In this document: piece after piece, positions 23,505 to 30,221 of the stretch
How the letters are laid out: every line of letters starts with the position of its first letter
Numbering within the stretch: position 1 is the stretch's first letter
NCBI GenBank assembly: GCA_964194845.1
Contig: CAXMNX010000057.1
Coordinates: 1-30,221 of the forward strand
DNA: 30,221 nucleotides
Direction of reading: 5' to 3'
Origin: CAXMNX01 sp964194845
Lineage (GTDB): Bacteria; Pseudomonadota; Alphaproteobacteria; Rhodobacterales; Rhodobacteraceae
Notes under the pieces: model-generated
What the model saw: the letters and a program-made list of their open reading frames with translations, nothing else
What the model was told of the DNA's origin: nothing
Databases searched by the model: none
Position numbers and translations under genes: made by a program

Positions 23505-23912
23505 ATGGCAACGCACAATGCCTCGTGTCAATGCGGCTCGCTGGTTCTCGAGGCGATTGACGACCCGGAATTTGTCATCGCGTGCAACTGTCGCGCCTGT
23601 CAAAAACGAAGCGGCTCGCCATTTGGCACCGGTGCCTATTTCCGCAAGGACGCCGTGACCGTCAGCGGCGAGCGGCAAAGTTGGGCTCGTGTGGCAGACT
23701 CTGGTCGGCGGCTGGAGAATATCTTTTGTCCGCGCTGCGGCTCGACATTATTCTGGACGCTGGAAATGCGGCCCGATTACATTGGGGTTCCGGTGGGGGA
23801 TTTTGATACGCCACCGCCAATACCAATTCGCGCCATCTGGACCGAAGAAAAGCACGATTGGGTAACATTTCCAAAGGATTGGCCGACGTATCCCCAAGGC
23901 TCGCCCGCCTGA
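23505..23912 (+). CDS. GFA-family zinc protein (glutathione-dependent formaldehyde-activating enzyme type)
   Basis: The protein has 135 residues from the ATG at 23505, with GGAGG seven bases upstream. The cysteine pattern of the family is complete: C-Q-C-G-S-L near residue 8, CNCRACQKRSG (27-37) and FCPRCGSTLFW (about 74-84). These bind one structural and one potentially catalytic zinc. The prototype Gfa from Paracoccus accelerates the addition of glutathione to formaldehyde, but most family members, including perhaps this one, have unproven activity. The 3' end nearly touches the convergent SH3b gene. Confidence 0.92.
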   Translation: MATHNASCQCGSLVLEAIDDPEFVIACNCRACQKRSGSPFGTGAYFRKDAVTVSGERQSWARVADSGRRLENIFCPRCGSTLFWTLEMRPDYIGVPVGDFDTPPPIPIRAIWTEEKHDWVTFPKDWPTYPQGSPA

Positions 23913-23918
23913 AATCAA

Positions 23919-24443
23919 TTAACCCGGCGCTGTTTCCGTCAGGAATTTCGATGAGATCCAGCCCGCCGTGCCGTCCGCCGTTCGAATTTCGATCCAGTCG
24001 GCGGCGGTGTCGCTTAAAACTTCAGCCTCGGTGCCAATGGTCAGGCGCGCGACCACGGCATTTCCGGTTCCAGGGCCTTCGCGCAGGTTCACGCGGGCGG
24101 CGCTGACATACCAAAAACCCGTCGCCATGCTGTCGCTTCGGGCGACCGGCGTGACTGTCGAAGCGGTCGTCACGATGTCGCCGCCATTGACGCCGCTCCG
24201 CTCTGCGCGAAGCAATTCTCCGGCTTCGATTGCTAATCTCACGGCCTCGTGGTCAGACAACGCCGAAGCCGGTGCCAGCTCGACGGCTTTAATCTCGTCC
24301 GACTGCGGAATGAATGCGGCAAAGGAAAACTTGAACGCAGGTCCGCGTTCGCTTTGCGACGCTTCCACGCGACGTCCCTCGTCGCCGAAGACGAGCAAAA
24401 CGGCGACGATGGCGGCCACAGTGGCCACAATGAGTTTCAACAT
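23919..24443 (-). CDS. SH3b-domain exported protein
   Basis: The protein has 174 residues from the ATG at 24443 (GGGGA upstream); an alternative start at 24479 gives an N-terminus before the hydrophobic stretch and is less likely. The N-terminal hydrophobic segment (2-19) is a signal anchor or signal peptide. The C-terminal domain (about 112-170) is a bacterial SH3 (SH3b): WYVSAARVNLREGPGTGNAV, then LTIGTEAEVLSD, WIEIRTADGTAGWISSKFL. SH3b domains usually bind peptidoglycan or peptides in the periplasm. The middle part is unassigned. It is divergent from parC, 149 bp away. Confidence 0.85.
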   Translation of the reverse strand: MLKLIVATVAAIVAVLLVFGDEGRRVEASQSERGPAFKFSFAAFIPQSDEIKAVELAPASALSDHEAVRLAIEAGELLRAERSGVNGGDIVTTASTVTPVARSDSMATGFWYVSAARVNLREGPGTGNAVVARLTIGTEAEVLSDTAADWIEIRTADGTAGWISSKFLTETAPG

Positions 24444-24592
24444 GGCAGCATTCCCCTGGAACGACGATTTGGCACTCATCCCTGTGGGGATCTTTCTTAT
24501 ACGATTCGGGTTGCGAGAGTCCCGGGGAAAAGCCGGAACATTGCGTCAGTTCTGCACTTTACGCTTTTGGCGGCCAAGGCTACACATCATCT

Positions 24593-26908
24593 ATGGCTAA
24601 AGCCCCCGACAACCCCAATATCGGCCCTTCGCTTCTGGCCGAACCGCTTCGCCGAGCCATTGGCGAACGCTATCTGACCTATGCACTTTCGACGATCATG
24701 CACCGCGCACTTCCCGATGCGCGTGACGGTTTGAAGCCGGTTCACCGCCGAATTCTCTATGCAATGCGGGAACTTAGGCTGTCACCCACGGGCGGATTTC
24801 GCAAATCGGCCAAGATCTCCGGCGATGTTATGGGCAATTACCACCCGCATGGAAATCAGGCGATCTACGACGCGATGGCGCGTCTGGCGCAGGACTTCAA
24901 CGTCCGTTATCCGCTGGTCGACGGGCAGGGAAATTTCGGCAACATCGACGGCGATAATCCAGCCGCTGAACGGTATACCGAAGCACGTCTGACCGCCGCT
25001 GCCGAGGCGCTGATGGACGGGTTGACCGAAGACGCGGTCGACTTCCGCCCAAACTATGACGGCACGCTGGACGAACCTGTGGTTCTGCCCGCCGCATTGC
25101 CAAATCTTCTCGCCAACGGCTCGTCCGGCATTGCGGTGGGCATGGCAACCAACATACCACCCCACAATCTCGACGAATTGTGCGACGCCTGCATCCACCT
25201 GGCGAAAAAGCAAAACAGCGAACATGTGCGCGACGACACCCTGATCGAAATGGTTTCGGGCCCGGATTTTCCAACTGGCGGTGTCGTGGTTGAACCACCG
25301 GCGGCGATTGCCGAGGCGTATCGAACCGGGCGCGGCGGGTTCCGGGTCAGGGCGAAATGGGGCGTCGAAGACCTTGGGCGCGGGCAATGGCAGATCATTG
25401 TGACCGAGATCCCGTATCAGGTGCCAAAATCGCGCCTGATCGAGAAGATCGCCGAGGTCATTCAGACAAAGAAAGTGCCGATCCTGGCAGATGTGCGCGA
25501 CGAAAGCGCCGAAGACATTCGTATCGTGCTAGAGCCGCGCTCGCGCAACGTCGATCCCGATGTCTTGATGAACATGCTGTTTCGAAGCACCGATCTGGAA
25601 ACCCGGTTCAGCCTGAATATGAACGTGTTGATCGACGGCCTGACGCCCAAGGTCTGTTCGCTGAAGGAAGTGCTTCGCGCGTTTCTGGACCATCGGCGCA
25701 ACGTTCTTCAAAGGCGGTCGCAGCACCGGTTGGACAAGATTGATCACCGTCTTGAGGTGCTGGAAGGGTTCATAACCGCCTTTCTGCACCTTGATCGCGT
25801 GATCGACATCATCCGCTACGACGACGACCCGAAAGTGGCCCTGATGCGCGAGGACTGGTCGCGTGATCTTGTGCGCGCCACATCCGAGGTGGATTATGTC
25901 AGCCCGCCGAAAGGCGAAGGTGACCTGAGCGAAGTTCAGGTCGAGGCAATTCTTAATATTCGCCTGCGCGCCTTGCGTCGCCTTGAGGAAATCGAGCTTC
26001 GCCGCGAGTACGACAATCTATTGATCGAGCGGGCAGAACTTGAGGATTTGCTTGAAAACGAAGAGCGGCAATGGGATCGGATCGTCGCAGAGTTGCGCGA
26101 AGTGAAGAAAACCTTCGGTAAAAGTGCCGAAGGCGGCGCGCGGCGGACAGCTTTTGCCGAAGCGGGCGAAGTTGAAGACGTGCCGCTTGAGGCGATGATC
26201 GACAAAGAGCCGGTGACGGTGGTTTGCAGCCAGATGGGCTGGATACGCGCGATGACCGGCCACATTGATCTTAGCCGCGCGCTTAAGTTCAAAGACGGCG
26301 ACGGTCCAAGCCACCTGTTTCACGCCGAGACAACGGATCGGCTGCTGGTATTCGGGTCAAATGGGCGGTTCTACACGCTTTCAGCATCCAGCCTTCCGGG
26401 CGGCAGGGGCATGGGCGAGCCGCTCCGCCTGATAATCGATTTGCCGAACGAGGCCGAGATTGTCGCAATTTTCATCCATACGCCTGGTCAGAAATTGCTG
26501 GTGGCTTCAAGCGCCGGCGACGGGTTTGTCGTGCCGGAGGATGAGATTGTCGCGCAGACCCGCGCCGGGAAACAGGCGCTGAACGTCAAGGGCGATACCC
26601 GCGCTGCGGTGTGCCGCCCCGTCGCGGGCGACCATATGGCTGTCGTTGGCCAGAACCGAAAGTTGCTGATATTTCCTGTCGCCGACTTGCCGGAAATGTC
26701 GCGCGGCAAAGGCGTCCGCCTGCAAAAATACAAAGACGGCGGCCTCAGTGATGCGCGCACTTTTTTGCTGGACGAGGGGCTCACGTGGCTTGATCCGGCG
26801 GGCCGCACCCGAACGGTGACCGAATTGGAAGAATGGCAGGGCGCGCGCGCAAGTGCCGGCCGTATGGCGCCGCGTGGATTCCCGCAGGATAACAAATTTT
26901 CACCATAA
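24593..26908 (+). CDS. parC: DNA topoisomerase IV subunit A
   Basis: The protein has 771 residues. ALSTIMHRALPDARDGLKPVHRRILYAM (31-58) is the winged-helix domain entry. HPHGNQAIYDAMARLAQDF (84-102) is the quinolone-determining region, in which the positions matching E. coli ParC Asp79-Ser80 are Asn88-Gln89. GQGNFGNIDGDNPAAERYTE contains the catalytic Tyr128 that bonds to DNA. The C-terminal beta-pinwheel blades occur after about residue 500, without the GyrA-box (QRRGGKG) of gyrase, in line with ParC. With ParE it forms topoisomerase IV, which decatenates chromosomes; parE is not in this window. The ribosome binding site is weak. Confidence 0.95.
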   Translation: MAKAPDNPNIGPSLLAEPLRRAIGERYLTYALSTIMHRALPDARDGLKPVHRRILYAMRELRLSPTGGFRKSAKISGDVMGNYHPHGNQAIYDAMARLAQDFNVRYPLVDGQGNFGNIDGDNPAAERYTEARLTAAAEALMDGLTEDAVDFRPNYDGTLDEPVVLPAALPNLLANGSSGIAVGMATNIPPHNLDELCDACIHLAKKQNSEHVRDDTLIEMVSGPDFPTGGVVVEPPAAIAEAYRTGRGGFRVRAKWGVEDLGRGQWQIIVTEIPYQVPKSRLIEKIAEVIQTKKVPILADVRDESAEDIRIVLEPRSRNVDPDVLMNMLFRSTDLETRFSLNMNVLIDGLTPKVCSLKEVLRAFLDHRRNVLQRRSQHRLDKIDHRLEVLEGFITAFLHLDRVIDIIRYDDDPKVALMREDWSRDLVRATSEVDYVSPPKGEGDLSEVQVEAILNIRLRALRRLEEIELRREYDNLLIERAELEDLLENEERQWDRIVAELREVKKTFGKSAEGGARRTAFAEAGEVEDVPLEAMIDKEPVTVVCSQMGWIRAMTGHIDLSRALKFKDGDGPSHLFHAETTDRLLVFGSNGRFYTLSASSLPGGRGMGEPLRLIIDLPNEAEIVAIFIHTPGQKLLVASSAGDGFVVPEDEIVAQTRAGKQALNVKGDTRAAVCRPVAGDHMAVVGQNRKLLIFPVADLPEMSRGKGVRLQKYKDGGLSDARTFLLDEGLTWLDPAGRTRTVTELEEWQGARASAGRMAPRGFPQDNKFSP

Positions 26909-26960
26909 TTTTGGGGTTTGACCCTTCGAAAAAGGATTGCCGAGCAGAAAAGGACATTTG

Positions 26961-28157
26961 ATGACCGATATTTCAGCTGGCCTGAAGGGCTCCTATTCAG
27001 GTAACGCAAATTCACTGTTTAAGCTCTATTTCAAAACATCGCTTCTGACCGTTCTGACACTTGGCATTTACCGCTTCTGGGCCAAGACGCGGATCAGGAA
27101 ATACATCTGGTCATCGGCGTCGGCAGGCGGCGACACATTCGAATATACCGGGACCGGGCTTGAGAAATTCCTCGGCTTCCTCGTCGCGGTTGTCATCCTC
27201 GGCGTTTATCTCGGTCTGGTTCAAATGGTGCTGTTCTATTTCGGGCTGAATATCTTTGCGGTTGAACCGGAAAGTGTTGAAGAAGCCATCGCGCAGATGG
27301 CAGCTTTCTATCTGACAGTTCTGGCGATCATGCCGCTTTGGTATTTTGCCAGGTACCGTGCGCGCCGCTACAAACTCGCCCGCACGCGCTGGCGCGGCAT
27401 TCGCTTCGGCGCCGAACCTGCGGCCTGGGGCTATGCCATCCGCGCGCTCGGGTTTCAGTTGCTGACCATCGTGACGCTTGGCCTGCTTTTGCCCCTGCAA
27501 ACCTTCAAGCTGGAAAAATTCGTGACCGACCGCAGCTGGTATGGCTCCGCGAAATTTCACCAGGAAGGCAAGTGGACTGAACTCTATCCGGCCATGAAGC
27601 ATCTGTTCGTCGGCGCGGCTTTCGTCGTTCTCGCGGCCGTGATCGCGGCAACTGACAGTTCCATCCAATTCGCATTGCTGACAATGGCCGCAGGTTATGT
27701 CTGGGCGCTCGTCGGCTTTGTCTACTACCGGATCAAGTCCTTTGAGTATCTCACGCATAACAAGACCCTCGGCGACCAGATGCGCTTCAGAACTGCCCCG
27801 CGCACCGGTCATGTCATTAAGATCGCCATATTTGGCGGTCTCGCGGTTGGCGTCGTCGTCGCGATACTTTTTGGCGTGATTGGCGCGATCCTCGCCGCAG
27901 TTGCTCCCGGCTTGATAGCTGGTGGCGGAAGCATCGGCCCGGGCATCGTGATCGTAGCCGCTCTCTACATCCTCGCCCTCATCACGATCAACGGGCTAAC
28001 GCTGTCCTGGATCACCCAGCGCATCCTCGGACACGTCATCAGGGTTACCGGATCACCAGAAGCCTCGGAACTGGCCCAGATCGAACAGCGCGAGGCTGAT
28101 CGCGGTGCGGATGCCGAAGGATTTGCCGATGCGCTGGATGTTGGCGGCGCTTTCTGA
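26961..28157 (+). CDS. DUF898 (YjgN-like) membrane protein
   Basis: The protein has 398 residues from the ATG at 26961 (AAAGGA upstream). It has several predicted membrane helices: about 24-42, 70-98, 114-132, 170-188, 220-236, 240-258, 287-310 and 328-350. The family markers are GLKGSYSGNANSLFKLYFKT, LTVLTLGIYRFWAKTRIRKY, WYGSAKF and, near the C-terminus, LGHVIRVTG. DUF898 proteins such as E. coli YjgN are inner-membrane proteins of unknown role. The stop overlaps the start of the M48 protease gene by one base (TGATG), so translation is coupled. The pairing suggests that the membrane protein and the protease act together. Confidence 0.9.
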   Translation: MTDISAGLKGSYSGNANSLFKLYFKTSLLTVLTLGIYRFWAKTRIRKYIWSSASAGGDTFEYTGTGLEKFLGFLVAVVILGVYLGLVQMVLFYFGLNIFAVEPESVEEAIAQMAAFYLTVLAIMPLWYFARYRARRYKLARTRWRGIRFGAEPAAWGYAIRALGFQLLTIVTLGLLLPLQTFKLEKFVTDRSWYGSAKFHQEGKWTELYPAMKHLFVGAAFVVLAAVIAATDSSIQFALLTMAAGYVWALVGFVYYRIKSFEYLTHNKTLGDQMRFRTAPRTGHVIKIAIFGGLAVGVVVAILFGVIGAILAAVAPGLIAGGGSIGPGIVIVAALYILALITINGLTLSWITQRILGHVIRVTGSPEASELAQIEQREADRGADAEGFADALDVGGAF

Positions 28158-29296
28158 TGCGCCGCCCGGACGGGCCAGTTGCTGCCGTTTTCTTTGACGG
28201 CAGGACCGCGAACCGTCACGACGTTTCGGTCACAATCCACTGGCAGTCGCCGCCGACGCTGGAGATCACTGGCCAGGCTAAGGGGCTGCCGCTTCGCTGG
28301 CCGCTTGGCGACTTGCGCGGGCTGTCGGACCAGTCTGATCCCGATACGCTGGTCGTCACTCGCTTGGCACCGACCGACGACGAAGCCCCGCGCGATCCTG
28401 CACGCCTGATCATCTCTGATCCGTCGCTTCGCGACTGGATCCGGCATTCCCGCCCCAACCTGCATCGCAAGGACGTGTTCAAAGGAACCGCTCTGAAGGT
28501 TTTGGGTCGCGGTGCCGCGGCGCTGGTTGCGTTCGGCCTGATCCTGTTTGTTATCCTGCCCCGCCTGGCCGACACGCTGGCCGTCCTGATCCCGCCCGAA
28601 CGCGAGGCCGCCCTTGGCGCGGCCACGATCCGGCAGTTCGAACTGTTCTTCGGCGACGAAGATGGCGGTTCGCTTCGCTGTGATAATTCCAAGGCGCAGG
28701 CTGTGTGGGACGATATGGCGACCCGCATGGCGGCCAGCGGCGGCTACAACGGCCCGCTGACCCTGATCGTGCTTGATCATCCGATGGTCAACGCATTCGC
28801 GGCACCGGGCGGCCATGTGGTTTTCTTCCAGGGCATGATCGACGCGGCAGAAACCCCGGACGAGCTGGCGGCGGTATTATCGCACGAGATCGGCCATGTG
28901 GCGGCGCGCGACCCGACAAGGCTGGCGCTGCGGTCGGCGGGAACAGTGGGCATTCTTGGTCTGATCTTCGGTGATTTCACCGGTGGCGGCGCTGTTCTTA
29001 TCCTCGCCGAGCAACTGATTAACGCCAGCTACAGCCGCGAGGCCGAGGCTGCGGCGGATGTCCATGCCTTCGAAGCGCTTACCGCGGCAAATATCGACGC
29101 GGCCGCGCTGGCAGATCTCTTCCAGCGGCTTCGCAAAATATATGGCGACAGCGATGGTCTGATTGCGCACTTCGTCAGTCACCCCTCGCTTGGTGACCGC
29201 ATCGCCAATGCGCGCGCGGTGGGCGATCAGCTTGACGATCCGCGCCCGGTGATTTCAGACGCAGACTTCGACATCATCAAAGCGACCTGCGACTAG
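28157..29296 (+). CDS. M48-family membrane-anchored metalloprotease
   Basis: The protein has 379 residues. The zinc motif HEIGH begins at His243 in VLSHEIGHVAARDPTR; the third ligand Glu is in YSREAEAAADVHAFE. A transmembrane helix occurs at about 113-134 (GRGAAALVAFGLILFVILP), with an unassigned domain of about 110 residues before it. The VNAFAAPGGHVVFFQGMID segment preceding the motif is typical of the Oma1/BepA branch of M48. Related enzymes degrade or process envelope proteins. It overlaps the DUF898 gene by one base, indicating coupled synthesis. A lipoprotein gene follows 97 bp downstream, possibly in the same transcript. Confidence 0.92.
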   Translation: MRRPDGPVAAVFFDGRTANRHDVSVTIHWQSPPTLEITGQAKGLPLRWPLGDLRGLSDQSDPDTLVVTRLAPTDDEAPRDPARLIISDPSLRDWIRHSRPNLHRKDVFKGTALKVLGRGAAALVAFGLILFVILPRLADTLAVLIPPEREAALGAATIRQFELFFGDEDGGSLRCDNSKAQAVWDDMATRMAASGGYNGPLTLIVLDHPMVNAFAAPGGHVVFFQGMIDAAETPDELAAVLSHEIGHVAARDPTRLALRSAGTVGILGLIFGDFTGGGAVLILAEQLINASYSREAEAAADVHAFEALTAANIDAAALADLFQRLRKIYGDSDGLIAHFVSHPSLGDRIANARAVGDQLDDPRPVISDADFDIIKATCD

Positions 29297-29393
29297 TGCG
29301 GTTTTCAATTCCGCCTAAACCAGAAACGCACTAACTTGCGGCGGCGGGCTTCGCACGGTAATCCCCACCAAAGGCGGTTGGGAGGCGATCGGG

Positions 29394-30011
29394 ATGATAC
29401 GAGCATGTGTGGTTGTAGCTGCCGCGTTGCTGCTGGCGGGCTGTGCTGCCGACGAAGACCTGTCGCTTCCACCTGAGCCACTTGGCGAGTTTCGCCTGGG
29501 CCACAACATCGCGATTGCCGACGATACGGTAAGCGGCCCGTTCTCGCGCGAGTTCACCGAAATCCAGATGGAAGCGGCGGTTCAGAACGCCGTTGCCAAA
29601 CGGCTTCGCCGCTATGACGGCGATGGCCTTTACCATCTTGGCATCGTTGTTGGCGGCGTCGTTTTGGCCCAGCCCGGCATCCCGGTTATCTACGCACCAA
29701 GCTCGGTCATGCTTTTGGACGTGACAGTCTTTGACAATTCGACCCGGGAAAAGCTGAACGAGGAACCCAAGCGCATTCAGGCGGGCGAAGGCTTTAGCAA
29801 TACCGTGCCGTTTCTGGGTTCCGGTCTTGTCCGCGGACCGGAAGAACAGCTGGCGAACCTTTCGGCCAATGCCGCGCGCAAGATCGAAGCGTGGCTGCGC
29901 GACAACCCTGAGTGGTTTGCGCCGAAGCCGGGACAGGTGCGCGTGCCTTATGATATCAAAACGCCCGCCCCCGACATCGCCGCGCCCGAAGATGTCCCGG
30001 ATGCCAACTGA
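29394..30011 (+). CDS. Lipoprotein of unknown function
   Basis: The protein has 205 residues; GGAGG lies about nine bases before the ATG. The N-terminal signal with lipobox LLLAGC (Cys17) predicts lipid attachment. The mature part has no domain I can name. It contains an EFTEIQMEAAVQNAVAKRL helix, then a hydrophobic strand region GLYHLGIVVGGVVLAQPGIP and a C-terminal acidic, proline-rich tail (APDIAAPEDVPDAN). Hydrophobic central strands with an amphipathic helix are common in outer membrane lipoproteins, which is only suggestive. It could accompany the M48 protease upstream. tuf lies 69 bp downstream on the same strand. Confidence 0.7.
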   Translation: MIRACVVVAAALLLAGCAADEDLSLPPEPLGEFRLGHNIAIADDTVSGPFSREFTEIQMEAAVQNAVAKRLRRYDGDGLYHLGIVVGGVVLAQPGIPVIYAPSSVMLLDVTVFDNSTREKLNEEPKRIQAGEGFSNTVPFLGSGLVRGPEEQLANLSANAARKIEAWLRDNPEWFAPKPGQVRVPYDIKTPAPDIAAPEDVPDAN

Positions 30012-30080
30012 CGCTTGATTTTCCCACCCTGATGACCTAGGTGCCCCCGACATCTGACCCACTTAGAGGCGACAAGGGCT

Positions 30081-30221
30081 ATGGCGAAGGCAAAGTTTGA
30101 CCGTTCGAAACCGCATGTGAACATCGGCACGATTGGTCACGTTGACCATGGCAAGACGACATTGACGGCGGCGATCACCAAGCAGTTTGGCGAATTTCAG
30201 AGCTACGATTCAATCGACAGC
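30081..30221 (+). CDS. tuf: Elongation factor Tu, N-terminal part, runs off right edge
   Basis: The first 47 codons are visible. MAKAKFDRSKPHVNIGTIGH leads into the GTP-binding P-loop GHVDHGKT (19-26), followed by TLTAAITKQFGEF. EF-Tu delivers aminoacyl-tRNA to the ribosome. AAGGG precedes the ATG. The variable stretch after ITK (QFGEFQSYDSIDS) is of the kind seen in Rhodobacterales. Many alphaproteobacteria have two tuf copies; which one this is cannot be told, as no rpsL, fusA, secE or tRNA-Trp is present in the window. Confidence 0.95.
   Translation, partial: MAKAKFDRSKPHVNIGTIGHVDHGKTTLTAAITKQFGEFQSYDSIDS

Noticed and set aside
27965..28816. Minus-strand open frame of 283 codons opposite DUF898/M48
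   Set aside because: It crosses the junction of two clearly real genes on the other strand and has no domain.
1..30221. CRISPR array, rRNA, tRNA or riboswitch
   Set aside because: No regularly spaced repeats of the CRISPR kind, no cloverleaf candidate with both D-arm and T-arm, no rRNA stretch and no cobalamin-type leader was found by reading; a covariance-model search would be decisive.

Overview
The window looks like a chromosomal segment of an alphaproteobacterium of the Rhodobacterales (Roseobacter/Rhodobacteraceae type). The evidence is the gene order pckA / chvI-chvG-hprK-rapZ-PTS EIIA-HPr, a short HprK without an N-terminal domain, a CcrM-type GANTC methyltransferase, a DUF6473 protein, an ATG-overlapped etfB-etfA pair, and an EF-Tu N-terminus of the alphaproteobacterial kind. 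Base composition is moderately GC-rich, gene density is high, and overlapping start/stop codons are frequent. These assignments come from reading translated sequence; no database search was run.

Left edge (1-1710): remains of mobile DNA. The N-terminal part of a P4/DUF4102-type tyrosine recombinase runs off the left end. Behind it is a second, decayed tyrosine recombinase with a frameshift and an apparent internal deletion. About 420 bp without a convincing gene follow. This is probably the border of an integrated element lying to the left.

1711-5543: a membrane-anchored winged-helix protein and a small secreted protein overlap on the minus strand. A secreted basic protein with a duplicated Cys-x17-Cys unit lies divergently. 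It is followed by a hairpin, tandem 33-bp repeats and a strong terminator, then rnhB and ccrM. Three GANTC sites lie within 39 bp just upstream of ccrM. A second strong terminator follows ccrM.

5544-9706: a radical SAM enzyme gene with a large stem-loop in its leader is coupled by a GTGA overlap to a membrane-anchored DUF547 protein. This pair is the least-understood functional unit in the window. Convergent to it is a ppaC-HAD operon (family II pyrophosphatase and a HAD-IIA hydrolase).

9814-12877: a DUF2161 PD-(D/E)xK-like protein, a TauE/SafE-type permease, and pckA on the opposite strand.

13221-17694: a six-gene regulatory operon. ChvI/ChvG is the two-component system; HprK, RapZ, a mannose-family EIIA and HPr form a truncated regulatory PTS. 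The stop and start codons overlap or nearly touch. pckA is divergent from it.

17703-24443: metabolic and housekeeping genes: 3-hydroxybutyryl-CoA dehydrogenase, DUF6473, EtfA/EtfB, a VOC-fold protein, PduO-type cobalamin adenosyltransferase, a HIG1-like twin-TM protein, an SDR, a GFA-family zinc protein and an SH3b protein.

24593-30221: parC; a DUF898 membrane protein and an M48 metalloprotease that overlap by one base; a lipoprotein; and the first 47 codons of tuf.
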